NCBI GenBank assembly: GCA_014529385.2
Contig: CM043947.1
Coordinates: forward strand, 128,695,391 to 128,759,390
Direction of reading: 5' to 3'
DNA: 64,000 nucleotides
DNA from: Adiantum capillus-veneris
Taxonomy: Eukaryota; Streptophyta; Polypodiopsida; Polypodiales; Pteridaceae
Under the pieces are notes generated by a model, which worked only from the letters and a program-made list of their open reading frames with translations, did no database searches and was not told the DNA's origin. Below, piece after piece: positions 1 to 11,711 of the stretch. Positions within the stretch are counted from its first letter, which is position 1, and every line of letters begins with the position of its first letter. Made by a program: the position numbers and the translations under genes.

Positions 1-1720
1 GTAAATTCCCATGAAGCAAATTTACAGCCTATGGGGTTTTTTGAAAATGTTAGAGATCAGCCTATTAGTGATGCAAATGTACATGATGTACTTGATGAGG
101 AAAGGGATGAGAATGAGTAGGCTAGAGGTATGCCTAATTGGCTTGTGCATTCTTTGCATGCCAGTAAATTGGATGTACCTCTGTCTAGTCGTACTAATTC
201 AGGTTCTTGCCATGCCTCTTATGGATCATATTTTTATGCTTCGGCGGTGTCTAGCTTATATGATGTTGAGGAACCTTTATCTTTTGATGAAGCACATAAT
301 TCAAAAAAATTGGATGGCTACCATGCAATTAGAATATGATGCACTTCTAGAAAATGACACCTGGACTTTATGTGATTTGCCTCCTGGCAAAATTTGAGTT
401 GTTGCAAAGGTTTATGCATAGAAAAAAGGCATAGATTATGAAGATACTTTTGCTCCCACTTGTTGTACTATTGTACGCTTTCTATGTGCATTGACAGCTC
501 ATTTTAGTTGGGAGATACATTAATCCGACATTGTTACTGCTTTCTTGAATGGTGACATATTTGAGAAAGTTTATGTAACGTAGCCTCATGGTTTTGTCAA
601 GAAAGGACAAGAGGATAAAGTGTGAAAATGTAAGAAAGATTTACATGGGTTGAAATAATATCCTCGTGCTTGGTGTGAGAAGGCTGACACTCATTTGGTC
701 AACCAAGGTTTTTGTAAGAGTCCAACAGAAAGCACATTTTATGTAAAGTGTGAGGGTGATGTACTTCTCATTGTGGTTGTATATGTGGATGATTTGTTGA
801 TCAGTGGACCATATGAGAGACATATTGCTGAATTTAAGGCTACTTTCAAGATGAAAGATTTGGGACTGTTGCATCATTATGTGGGTATACAATTTAAGCG
901 GTGTGATGGTGGTATTGCCTTGCCTCAAAAAAGTTACATAGAGACATAGTAAGTTTGGACTTGAGGATTGCAAACCCATTTCCACTCCCATGGAAACAGG
1001 TTTGAAATTGAGTCTTCATGATGTTGGTGATACTACAGATCTGACTCTTTACCAAACTTCTGTTGGATGCTTCATTTATGTATACAGCATGAGGCTGGAT
1101 ATTTAGTTTGCAATCTCATGGGTCAATCGACTTATACATAGCCTAGGGTCTAAGCATTGGCAGACTTTCCAGAGGATTTTCCACCATTTGAGTGGCACCT
1201 AACATCTTGGCTTGTTTTATCCCAAGGGGGGATCATTGCCGCCAGATTTACATGATTTTTTGGACTCAGATTGGGCTGGTTATTTTGACACACGGGTGTG
1301 CATAGGTGGTTTTTGTTTCATGCTTGGCAGCTCATGCATATCATGGTTGAGCAAGAAGTAACCTATTGTGGCCACTTCCAGTTGTGACGTTTAGTACAGG
1401 GAAATTTTCATAGCTACGGTTGAGTGTGTATGGCTAGATGCCTTATGGCTGATTTGGGTGTTGGAAAGGACACTGCCAACACTATCTACACTAACAGGCA
1501 CAGCACATTGACAGTTGCGAGGAACCCGGTTTTTCATGCTTGCACAAAGCACATTGAGGTGCATTACCACTATGTCAAGGAGAGTCTCTCACTAGAGGAG
1601 ACCAACTTGGCTTATGTGCCAACACAAGACAACTTTGCATATCTTTTCACAAAGGCATTGTCTCTTGAGAAGTTCGGAGCTTTCCACAAAGCTTTGGGCT
1701 TACTCCCCTTTGTGGACTGA
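1..1720 (+). pseudogene. Ty1/copia pol remnant (reverse transcriptase and RNase H)
   Basis: Decayed copia polyprotein; intact it would supply RT and RNase H for cDNA synthesis. Pieces in several frames read in copia order: the stretch before RT (DALLENDTWTLCDLPPGK, about 340-395), the RT core (GIDYEDTFAP, about 430; TAFLNGD, about 535), PRAWCEKADTHLVNQGF (about 660-715), and the catalytic YVDDLLISG box at about 780-810. RNase H ends in 1424-1720 with the HIEVHYHYVKE and TKAL motifs. In-frame stops and frameshifts occur throughout, and roughly 25 residues that should join LPPGK to the AKGYAQKKG-like segment are missing near 392-410. The 5' half (gag, protease, integrase) lies outside the window. 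Not functional; family assignment is secure. Confidence 0.9.
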
Positions 1721-1788
1721 TCATGTCCTCACAAGGCATGGCACTTCTCTCTACTCTAGGTGCTAGCTCTCGTTCACCACATCACTCC

Positions 1789-2028
1789 CAGGGGGGATTT
1801 GTTACCATATACATGTGGTACTGATGTGTGTGAGCACATTAGAACCACCGGGGCATTTTTTCCCTTTCTAGGAGGTTTTTTTTTTGTGCATTGTATATAC
1901 GCCTATCACTCTAGGGATAACTTATCTTTTCATTGCACACTAAGTAATATACTCTCTATTGTGTGACTTGAGCTTCCTACGTCTTCTCCAAGCTGTGTGT
2001 ATTTTCCTACAACCCTAATTCCAACGAG
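1789..2028 (+). repeat. Polypurine tract and 3' LTR of the copia element
   Basis: A polypurine tract (CAGGGGGGATT, about 1789-1799) lies about 70 bases after the RNase H stop and is directly followed by a TG start (TGTTACCATATACATG at 1800). The likely LTR is short, about 230 bp, and ends near 2028 around CCTAATTCCAAC. The start is well supported by the tract; the 3' edge is a guess because no second LTR is in the window. Confidence 0.65.
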
Positions 2029-2607
2029 TCCCTTGTAGTAAATGAATCCTTGGAGCTACCATAGTATGATGTATGACTTCCGTAATAGTTTTAGGTCTTT
2101 GTAAGTTGACATTCTCACTCCTTTCCTCTAATAGGCCAACACAAAATTATTGCTTTTGTTTTTCAAAGTCTTTCTTTTTGTAGATAGTGGATTTGAGATG
2201 CAACTCCTAAAACTTTTTGACTTCATACTTAGAGTTCAAAGAGTTATTCTAACGACTTGAGCTTAGCATATTCACTTTCTATTTTTAGACTCCTATAATT
2301 TCTCTTGATCATCTCCTTTGTCTTGTACCTTTGATCAAGGCTGCTTGGGATACATTTATCCTTTCTTGAACTATACCTATGGCTGAGATAACTAGCTAGA
2401 AATTACCCTTGCTCTTTTATGGACTTTTTCCCTTTTGGTCCCAAGCCTTGATCGGCTTTTCCTTTTAATTTCACTTATTTTCTTTTTATTTTCCTTGAAC
2501 TAAAGTGGCCAATTTAAATTGGAAAATATTTTAGAAGGCTAAAAATTAATATTCATGGCAATCTTCAATAAGATCACACCTAGTTTACACTTAGTTCACA
2601 TTGAGTT

Positions 2608-2686
2608 CACACCAAATTTGGTGTGGTGTACAGATCCTCCCAAGCTCACACTTAAATCACATCGAGTTCACACAAAATTGGGTGTG
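2608..2686. repeat. Two-copy palindromic direct repeat
   Basis: A perfect 18-bp palindrome (halves CACACCAAA and TTTGGTGTG) at 2608-2625 is repeated in weaker form (CACAAAATTGGGTGTG) at 2669-2686, about 61 bp on. The flanking words GAGTTCACA and CACTTA(G/A)(T/A)TCACA also repeat, so this is a degenerate tandem unit of about 60 bp. No protein role is evident. Confidence 0.6.
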
Positions 2687-3920
2687 GTGCACATACCTCC
2701 CGAGTGCACACTTAGTTCACACCTAGTTCAAACATTGATCGGACAACCCAAATTGCACACCCCTCTTGTCAGATGGGATCGATGGTCCATGATCTTTGGA
2801 AGATGTGAACCTTCCATACTCCACACTAGAGGCTATGAATCTCCCATTAATCTATCTCGTGTAACTTGAAATAAGGTGAGAGCATACAATGATATAGAGA
2901 AAAGGATGGGGTGAGGATCACATGGTGTTCACTTGGAGATCACTTTAGGATGGTTAGGGTCACCATAATGACCACTTTGGAATAGGTGGGTTCACAAGGT
3001 GATCACATCTCGATTGGGATTCACAAGGGGCGGTCACATTGAGTTTACTTGGGGTTTACTTTAATTATGATCACATGGTGATCACTTAAGGATCTACCTG
3101 CCATCGGATGACGCAAAACCAATGCCGTTGTTCCTAGTTAATAGGGACCTGTGATGGCCTTGATAGATGGCCTTCCTTTATTCTCCTTTTTTTCTACGAC
3201 ACCCTACTCCGTTTCCACAAAATAGAGATACGAGCAACAGAAGAGAGGAATTCCTCTATCCATCGTTTACGTGGTTATAAGGATCGTACACCACAAGCCA
3301 TGTCGATAAGTCTAGGATTCTAATGAAAGTTGTTTCCTAACAAAAAGATAAAATCCCATTGACATATTTAGAATCCATAAACAACGCCTTTTCCCCCACG
3401 TTTAAGAGACACGACCGCCATCCATAAACCATAAATATGATATGAGACTTAGTCTAAACTAACTAGTAATCTTGTGGGACACATAGATTTGTGACATATC
3501 GACTCTTGGCACAATGAGTCTCTAATTTCACTTCTCTTAATAAGAGGGAGTGGAGAGTTTCTCAACTAATTGAGACCACCCATCCTTGACTATCAACTTG
3601 AGCCAGTCCCCACTTTCCACCCCACACTCACATTTTTTGCATGTTTTCTAATTACTACCACATTATTTTACATATACAAACAATGTTCTTTTCTTAATCC
3701 CAGGCACGAGTTCTTTCATCCAGCCCTTCAAACACCACCAAAACATTTCTTTCTCAAACATGTTCTAATGAAGACAATCCTATAATTCAACAAAAATGAA
3801 TCTTTCAATTATTCTTAAGAGTTTTCCGCTACCCAATGAATTTTCTCTGTTTAACCAACAGAGCCTTTGCAAAGGATTTACTTATTCACTAACCACAAAA
3901 TGCGCATACTTTCCTAGTCT

Positions 3921-3994
3921 CGCTAACCGCAAGGAAACATCTTGCTAACTGCAAGGCATCCTGCTAACCGCAAGGCATCTTGCTAATTGCAAGA
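3921..3994. repeat. Cluster of tandem mini-hairpins (CTTGCTAAYNGCAAG type)
   Basis: Four successive units of about 20-22 bp have the form (T)GCTAA(C/T)(C/T)GCAAGG(C)AT. Each can fold: CTTGC and GCAAG pair around a 4-6 base loop. Two similar small hairpins follow (CCGCTAATCGCGG near 4031 and CGCTATAATGGCG near 4051). This is seen directly; function is unknown. Confidence 0.7.
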
Positions 3995-4504
3995 GACAAA
4001 AAGAGAGTTGATAACCTCAGCTTATTCTCCGCTAATCGCGGAATCACCTCGCTATAATGGCGACAAGTTCCATCTGGAAACAAGATATTCTTTCAGCAAT
4101 CATTTTCTTTAAGTGATTTCTCAAACATGATTAACTAATTTCTAATATCAAATAGGGACAGTTTATCAGACAATAACCATAAATCAAACAATTTTTTCTC
4201 TACTATATGAAATCATATGCTTATTTCTTGTGATATAATCACGTTTCTTGAACAGCTTAAGGGAGTTCCTAGGCTTGACTTACCAGTCATCATGTATAAC
4301 GATGCATAATTATAAATTTCTCTTACCGGATTAGGAACAGGGTCGTCTACTGCTCATGGTTGAGGTTGGACAGCTTTGAGTTCTTCTGCAACCAATACCT
4401 ATGCTTGAGCAACGTTTGGAGTAGTTAATGCCTTCCACCGCACCTTTCTTGGAGGTGGAGCGACATGAGCATCTTTGGAGCTTCAACTCACTCTCTTTGG
4501 AGCC

Positions 4505-4721
4505 ATCGTATTGCAAAAGAGAAAAGAGAAAGTGAGAAAGAGAACTCAAGAATTTGAGGGACAACACGATGATGGTAGAGAAAGAACTTGGAGATGGAGA
4601 TGGCTTGAGGGTAAGAGCTTGAGGGAGAGAGGTTGAGGGAGAGAAGGTGACGTCAAGGCAAGAGAGCTTCCGCTTCTGAGAGTGTGTGTCCTCAAAGTGA
4701 AGGGAGAGGGGTCTTTATATA
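4505..4721 (-). promoter_or_regulatory. TATA box and short leader ahead of a Gag-like start (minus strand)
   Basis: On the minus strand TATATAAAG (4713-4721) is followed by about 200 bases of CT-rich leader and then ATG at about 4505 opening MAPKRVS, after which the frame is broken by stops (PPPRKVRWKAL can still be read). This looks like an LTR promoter with the first residues of a chromovirus Gag, or a broken cellular first exon: a splice-donor-like CCGGTAAGAG occurs near 4330. It lies downstream of the minus-strand chromovirus pol, where a 3' LTR is expected, but I could not fix LTR ends. Confidence 0.35.
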
Positions 4722-4794
4722 GGCTCCCAAGGCCAGCTAAGAATAGAGGGAAGCAAGGAGAGATAAGTTCGCGCACGTTCGCGGCTCAAAAAAA

Positions 4795-4850
4795 TAAATT
4801 AAAAAATAAAAATAAAATAAAATAAATAAATAAATTATATATATATATAG
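4795..4850. repeat. A/T-rich simple sequence
   Basis: Runs of AAATAAAATAA and TATATATATA, upstream (in minus-strand terms) of the TATA box at 4713-4721. Low-complexity sequence only. Confidence 0.8.
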
Positions 4851-5224
4851 TCTTTCTTTTTTTGCGAACACGGATTCCGATGCGCGATTTCGAGCCTCTC
4901 AGAAGAAGCTTTGCTTCCAAGAAAAGAGTTCTAAACTAAACTCCTCCTCTCTTTTTTCCTAAAAGTACTCCTCCTACTCCTCTTTTCTAAAATTACTCCT
5001 TTCCTAAAATTGCTCTCTCTTTCCTAAAATTGCTTTTTCTTTCTTAAGTCTCTAGATACAGTCTTGAGGCTTAAGTTTCCCATCAACCAATTGTTTTCAA
5101 GTGAATAAGGGTCATAATTAATAGTTCTAAAGTTTGATTTTTGATCCGATCGTTTCATTAGAATGCTCTTTGAATTAATAGAATGCAAACCTTAAATATT
5201 TGCAAAGAAAATAAAATACTTTCT

Positions 5225-7726
5225 ATTGAACATGATAGTCCTTCTTTAGGGTGGCTTCATCTTCCCATGTTGCATCTTCTTCATGATAGTTTTGCCACTG
5301 AACAAGGTGTCCTCTAAGAACTCTATTTCGAAGGATCTTCTCTCGAGACTCCATTATTCTAGAAGGTTGGAGTTCCAAGATATTTTGATTAGGCATGACA
5401 ATTTATTCATCATTGAGAAGTTGATCATCACTGAGAATATAGGGTTTTAACAAGCTTACATTAAATACATCGTGGACTTTGATGTGAGTTGGAAACTTCA
5501 ACTTGTAAGCTTGGGTTCCTATACACGTGTTCACTTCGTAAGGGCCACAATAACATGGACTAAGCTTCTTGTACTTTCCAAGTGATAAGGTACTTCTCTT
5601 TCAATGAATCCAAAGAAAAACGTTGTCACCTTCTTTAAATATTCTTTTGGATCTCTTACTATCTACATATTGCTTTTGACACTCCTGAGCTGCTTGAATA
5701 TCCTTCCGGATGGCTTTTGCTTGATTTTCCATTTCTTCTAACATCTTCTTAGACGCTTGAACTTTGATGGTAGGGTCAATAAAGTTGAGTGGAGAGAGAC
5801 ATTCTTGACCATATAAGGCACAAAATGGGGTCATACCAATGCTTTGATGATGAGAAGCATTGTAAGCATACTCTACTAGAGGTAAAAATTGAATGCTTAG
5901 GTTCTCTACTGCAATAAGCTCTAAGAATATCTTGGATGACTTGGTTAGCTTGTTCTGTTTGACCATCTGATTGAGGATGGTATGCGGTACTAATTTTTAA
6001 CTCTGTCTCAATTTCCTTAAAGAGTGAGGTCCAAAAGTTTGAAGTGAACTTCACATCTCGATTTCTTACAATCTGTTTGGGCAATCCATGCAATCTGAAA
6101 ATCTCTTTAACAAATAGTCGTGCAATATCAGAGGTGGTAAAGGCTGTTTTGATCGGTAGGAGATGCACAACTTTCGTGAGTAGGTCAACAACTACCATGA
6201 GTGAATTATATCCTCCTTGTACCGTAGGTAATCCAATGACAAAATCCATACTTATACACTCCCACTTCATTTGGGGAATCTCTAATGGTTGAAGTTAACC
6301 GGGACATTTAACACTCTTAGCTTTAATCCTTTGGCATGTCAAGCATTGGCGAACATAACGTAGAGCATATGCCTTTTGCCCAGTCCAATAGAAACTTTTT
6401 CGTACGGCATTGAGAGTCTTCGCATATCATGGGTGTCCTGAAGTAGGCCTATCATGAGCCTCAAATAAGATAGCCTTCTTTAAGTTAGGGTCCTTTGGTA
6501 CACATAACCTATCTCTATCGTAGAGACAAGGTCCATCATGTGAGAAGTGTAACATTGAAGGTATATTCTTTGAATCCCCAGATCGAACAAGGTTAAGTTG
6601 CCTTTGATACTCTAGATGAGATGATGCAACTTCCTTAATCTTTTCAATGATTGGGTTGTTGGGTATAGATATGAGGCTCAAAAAGGGTTTTCGATTGAGT
6701 GAATCTTCAATTGTGCTTTCTTTTCTGGCACGATAGATAATATCAAAGTTGAATGCTTGCAAAAGTTTTACCCATCTCCTTTGTCGCATATTCAAGGTTG
6801 CTTGGGTGAAAATCCACTTTAAGCTCTTATGGTTGGTTATAAGTCAAAACTTCCGTCCCAACAAGTTATAAGTTTTGACTTATGGTTGGTTATAAGTCAA
6901 AACTTCCATCCCAACAAGTAGTGTTCCACAGCTTCAGAGCGTAAATGACTGCCAATAGTTCGAGGTCATGGGTGGGATAGTTCTTTTTAAGAACCTTAAG
7001 CTTACGTGAGGTGAAAGTTATTGGTCTGCCTTCTTGAACTAATACTCCTCCAGCTGCTATCCACTAGCATCAATGAAGGCTTCAAAGGCTTGGTTAAAAT
7101 CTGATAGCTTTAGGTACGGTGTTGTAGCCACATACTGCTTAAGCTGGTCAAATCTTTCTTGTGTAGTGGTCCCCAACTTATCTTCACTCGTTTCTTCAAA
7201 AGATCGGTCAAGGGTGAAGCAATCACTGCATAATCCTTTATGAAGATTCTATACCATCTTGTGATTCCTAAGAATCCTCTAAGCTCGCTTGCATTTGATG
7301 GTTGAGGCCATTCAACAATGTCTTGAACTTTAGCAGGGTCCACTGAGATTCCTTCATGCAAAACAATAAATCCCAAATACTCAATCCTCGGAGTGAAAAA
7401 TGACCACTTGCTCATCTTTTCATATAGCTTGTGTTCTCAAAGAATATCCAATACCTTTCTCAGGTGGTCTTCATGTTCTTCTTCATCCTTTGAGTGCATT
7501 AGAATATCATCAAAGAAGACAAGAACAAAGGCATGTAGGTACGGCCTGAAAATATCCTGCATCAATCTATTGAATGTAGCCAGAGCATTACTCAGACCAA
7601 ATGACATTACTATAAACTCAAAATGTATATATCGGGTGTTGAAAGTTATCTTTGGAATATCTAATTCCTTTATTCTAATTTGATAATAACCAAATCTTAG
7701 ATCTATCTTTGAGAAGACCTTAGAAC
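5225..7726 (-). pseudogene. Chromovirus-type Ty3/gypsy pol remnant (RT to chromodomain)
   Basis: Reading leftwards: the RT core with catalytic [15 protein letters not shown] (about 7540-7490), the post-catalytic IEYLGFIV and ELRGFLGITRWYRIFIKDYA (7400-7200), RNase H end (RARKESTIEDSLNRKP, about 6740), integrase zinc region (HDRPTSGHP followed by CLTCQ), and the integrase core with MDFVIGLP (first D), RNRDVKFTS (second D) and DGQTEQANQ (E). A chromodomain-like tail (RNRVLRGHLVQWQ then ATWEDEATL) ends near 5225, marking a chromovirus that may target chromatin. Several frameshifts and stops break it. The frame stops abruptly at 7726, where the LTR of element M begins; the RT N-terminus is outside the window. 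The assignment is secure. Confidence 0.9.
6828..6910. repeat. Local tandem duplication inside the chromovirus RNase H
   Basis: The word TTATGGTTGGTTATAAGTC with AAAACTTCC(G/A)TCCCAACAAG occurs twice about 50 bp apart. It duplicates part of the RNase H coding sequence and adds to the frame damage there. Confidence 0.75.
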
Positions 7727-8636
7727 TGTGGGATGGGTGTCTAACCTCACTCCTATCTTATTGCAGATTTAGCAAGAACAACGATTAAATTTCCAATCCA
7801 TGGGACGAAGCTGACTCAACTAGTGCATAGAGGCTACAAGAGGTTGTAAATATCTTAGAAAACAACAAACAACTTGCATCTAGCTCAAGCTACAATTAGG
7901 TGACTGAAATCACCAAAAGCCAATCGCTCATTAGCGACAAACAAATCACATCCGTTACAACATCAAATGACATCCAAATGTAATGAAACTTTCAAGACAT
8001 GATTATAAGACCTAAGCACACATGCTTATGGTCTCAAATCCCACTTTAGGTCAAGTGCAAAAATCACGATTATTAACAGTAGTGGATTTTTGACCTAGTT
8101 GTTTTTGACCTAGAATGCATCTAAATGCTTAGCAATGATGCCCCAATACCCCGCGTATGCTTAGTTTTTTATTTTGAAGTGTAAATACCTACTTATGATG
8201 AAATTAGGCTGCGGGTTGGCGATGCCAAAAGCTACGCTACTGTGAAAAGATTACGTCAATGCGTAGAGCTCTTACCTGCGGTTGCAATGCAACAGACGCG
8301 ACTGCAATGTAACAATCGCGGAGGGAGTAGTAAGCACGAGAAGGAGAGAAGTGAGCAACGTTAGCTCACACTATGTATTTCATTATCCAAAACTTAAAAA
8401 TAGCTTACAAAAATTGGAATTTATACCTTAGCCAAGGTTTTTGGTGGCCAAAACAAATAATCTAGGAGCTCTAACTAAAGATGGGTAATGATAGGTTGAT
8501 ACAATCTGGAAGCTTGTAGCCCCGGCTCATCAATTACAAAGATTTTTCCAAAAAATAGGAGCTACAATATTCCCGATTTATCAAAATAATAAGTGTTTTC
8601 ACAAGAAATGGTGTCCGAGTTAGCTTGCTGCTAACA
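7727..8636 (-). repeat. 3' LTR of giant gypsy element M
   Basis: Read on the minus strand it starts TGTTAGCAGCAAGC at 8636 and ends CCCACA at 7727, matching the LTRs at 15188-16099 and 63091-63996. A polypurine tract (GAAGAGGGAGGGAA, 8637-8652) precedes it, which fixes it as the 3' LTR. A TATA-like TATAAATT lies at 8418-8425. It has inserted into the chromovirus RT gene; the outer flank 7722-7726 (AGAAC) would be the 5-bp target duplication, whose partner is outside the window. Confidence 0.88.
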
Positions 8637-11600
8637 TTCCCTCCCTCTTCGCCTATGTCGTCCCTTGACACAGCTTTATGGGTTGAAATAGTCTTTGGGT
8701 TGATGGCTGGCAAGGCGGTCTTTAAGTGCATGTAGAGCCTTTTTGTATTTGATCTTTCTCTCTTTATCTGGCACCTACAAAAACTACATAGTGACTCTGT
8801 TTTTAAGCTCAACTGTAGAGTAGCCTACAAATCTTGAAGTCAGGTTGTTGATCACTGGCCCAAAAATCTTCGTTCGCCAAGTGAAGAACCCTGTGTAGAA
8901 CGCTTTCTCAAACGCAAACATATTATGAGAAGGTAAGAACATGCACCGAGAGTAGAAGCCATAGAGGACTTCTTCGAAAGGTTGGCCACTGAGATTGTAG
9001 CATAAATCTTTATTGCCCTCAAGGAATGACATCCACGGGGCTCCTGCTTGCTCTGGCTCATGAAAGACTTCAATGCAAGTAAGCAACATTCAGCAAATTT
9101 TGTAAAGCATCACACATGAGAGATCAGGAACACTTTTAAAGAATGACATGGCGCCCATTGGTTTTTACCATGTATTCTTCTATGGGAGATCCCTTTTCTA
9201 GATCTGGCAATCTTGGATAATTCAACCATGTTGGCCACTTCTTTGTTATTGCCTCATGTGCCTTCCATGTCCTTACTCTTGGTACATGACAAACAGTTGG
9301 ATCTTTTTGAAGTGCCGCAGGTGCTCTTGTGAACAGAATCAAGTATCTTGGATTCTTGTTCAGCCAACTCTTCCTCCACTTAGGGCGGTCTTCATCTATG
9401 CTTCCTACTTGCATGTTTTTATAAAGTCTTTCTTTGACCTTTATCAAGGGATATGGCAAGGAGTGCTGATGCCATCCTGCATTGATTGGATTGGGAGTGA
9501 GTTGAGTAACATTGAAAAAGTGAAGAAATCTCAACTCCCAATCCATCGCTGCTTTCTGCTACTCATCCGTCTCTTGTGTATTCTTTTCTTTGAGTGCATC
9601 TTTCTCAGCTTTTGACAACTGGAACATTTTCACTTCATCTGCTTCGGTTAATGGTACTCGGAAATCCTCTTCCCCACCTAGCCCTTCTGTTGGCTGTGTT
9701 TCCATCTCAGCGAAAGAGACTGAGGGAATATCTATATGTGGATATTATGAAGTTCCTGCTTCTTCATGCATTTCTTGCCGTCCATCTCTCAGCAATTAGT
9801 TGACTCTTTTTAGCTCAGCTATTTCTTTGATCAGCTGTTCTTCTCGTTGCACCCGCATTAATGCCAGGTCTCTGCATTGATACTGCTCCAGCTTTAGCTC
9901 TAGCTCGAGGTCTTTGTTATTTTTCTCTAATGCTTTGTATACTTCGTTTGTTCCTTTGATCAAGGCAACTAGGGCATTTTCTCGTATCTGTCTCCCAAAA
10001 AGGTTGCCTGATCATTTATCCTCTACTCTGAATATCGCAAGGAGGCATTTGCTACATCTAGCTACGCTTAAATCTTTTGCACTGACAGAGTTGTAGTTAG
10101 AATTTCGTTAGTAACCTTTCTCAGTTGTTCGTCTTTTGTTTTGAAAGCATCCTTCAACTTCACAAGAAGTTCACCTAACTCCTCCATTTCCTTTTGTTGT
10201 TTGTCTTGTGCTAGCTAGTGTTATACAGCTTCAGCTTTCAATACCTGGACTTGTGTTTGCAGATCAGTGATGACATTTAATATGGCTTCCAACTCTCCTT
10301 AGAGAGCATCGATCACCATCTCCAATTCTTTAGCCTTTGTGTTGCTGATTGGAGTTTTTCTGTCATATCCTACATTTGCTTTGCATATTCATTGACTTGC
10401 CAGATTACCTCATCATTGGTCTTCCAGTCTTCATTCCTTGTGAGTTGCCTAGATGTTTTGGCAGTCTCTTGTGTCGCTCTCGGCGGGGTCATGGTGGCTG
10501 TTTGTTCTTGCCCTTGAGGCTGTGCTTGTCCCTCTTCTGCTTTGTCATCTTGAGGATTCGTGGATGCTTCGGCCGTTTCTTGCTGGGTGGAGGTAGAAGG
10601 GGTTTCTTTTGTTTCTTGTTCTTTTGTCTTTTCAAACTTTGTTGTCTCCTCTTATGTAGGACTTGCTTCTCTTTCCGTCTCTGGTTCTCTTTCTTTGGCT
10701 TGCTCCTGAGTAGTGGCTACCTGTTGTTGTGCAGATTTTGCTGCTTATTTTTGTTCACACTCTTTTTCCTTAGTGGGCTCAACTTGTGTGGTCCTATCTG
10801 TTGCTGGTGATGGTGGAGGGTTTGGCATGGGGTGGTCGTGTTGTTCCGTATAGCAGGTGAAGAAGGTCGCGGAGACATGCCACCTTGTTCATGTTGATTC
10901 TCTCCTTGTGTGGTTGCTTCAACTTGTTCTTACTACTCTGTCGCCTCTTTAGCTTTTCGTTCTGCTTCTTGGGATTCTTTAATCTTTAATGCCTCTGCCT
11001 CCTAATACATTATTTCCAATAAATCCTTGGGATCTTCTGCTTCTTTCCATGCAGCGATCTTTGTTCCTGGACCTTTTACTTCTATAGGTACCCACTTTGC
11101 AAGGTGCTTGCATGAGCTTGGCTACTTCATTTCATAGGAGTGCTTCTCTCCTCAAACATGGCCTGCTTTTGTTGACGCTCCTCCTGATAGGCTGCCACAA
11201 ATTTTCTTTTCATTTCTTCTATGCGTGCTCTTCTCTTTCATTGTCAAAGCTTTTGCTGTTATGCTGTTCTGGAGAGCTCTCGACAGATTCTTCATCCAAT
11301 TTGTAAGTTCTTTTGGTAGATCTTGTGGCTTGAGGGGATGTTTGTGCAGACACGATCCATGTGTTCTCATCTGGGACATGTCGAAAATTATCTGCCATGC
11401 TGATAGCATGGTAGGAAATTCTTGTAAGTACTTCATGTGCTCCCAGATATATTATCATACCCTCTTTCTTTGTCCCCTTAAGTGTGGACAACATGTACTG
11501 CGCGTGGTTGATGGGTTTCTTGGTTGTGGACTTTAAAACTTGTGTAAATGTGGTTGCAACCACATGATTGGGTGTCGTGTACCTTGGTGGTCTCTTTGCA

Positions 11601-11711
11601 AGGAAGTGGAAGTGTTGGTGATATAATCTTGCATCTTCTTCCACTTGTTGACAAATTGAGTCCAATTTGCTTCAAATCAATTTTTGAACATGCATATATG
11701 CATAAAAACAT
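8637..11711 (-). pseudogene. Extra ORF (post-pol ORF) of giant gypsy element M
   Basis: Collinear with the plus-strand ORF at 59279-63052 of element B. Recognisable blocks, reading leftwards: RPPRYTTPNHVVATTFTQVLK (about 11560), the TRISYHAISMADNF segment (about 11410), a long low-complexity K/E/Q/T-rich middle (about 11150-9650), the MDWELRFLHFFNVTQLTPNP block (9546-9480), RTWKAHEAITKKWPTWLNYPR (about 9250) and FYTGFFTWRTKIFG / FVGYSTVELKNRVTM at 8910-8790. The end lies right at the polypurine tract. Stops and frameshifts break it. I recognise no known domain. By position it corresponds to the extra or env-like ORF of Athila/Tat elements, but I see no signal peptide or membrane span. Confidence 0.75.

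Larger units (their letters stand above)
2030..4500. other. Region without a recognisable gene
   Basis: No reading frame here resembles a known protein; the open frames are short and low in complexity. The stretch holds a two-copy palindromic repeat (2573-2745), a run of GATCAC/TTCACTTGG-like words between 2920 and 3090, and a cluster of small hairpins (3921-3994, continuing weakly to about 4070). It may be the remains of old non-coding elements or the leader of the minus-strand gypsy. I cannot assign it. Confidence 0.5.

Noticed and set aside
4331-4776. Two overlapping minus-strand frames of 76-78 codons
   Set aside because: They cover a promoter and CT-rich leader; no homology I recognise. 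The Gag-like frame between them is a different register and is noted separately.
10349-10810. 153-codon plus-strand frame rich in L, F and C
   Set aside because: Antisense of the low-complexity E/K/Q-rich middle of the extra ORF of element M; the composition is a mirror effect, not a membrane protein.
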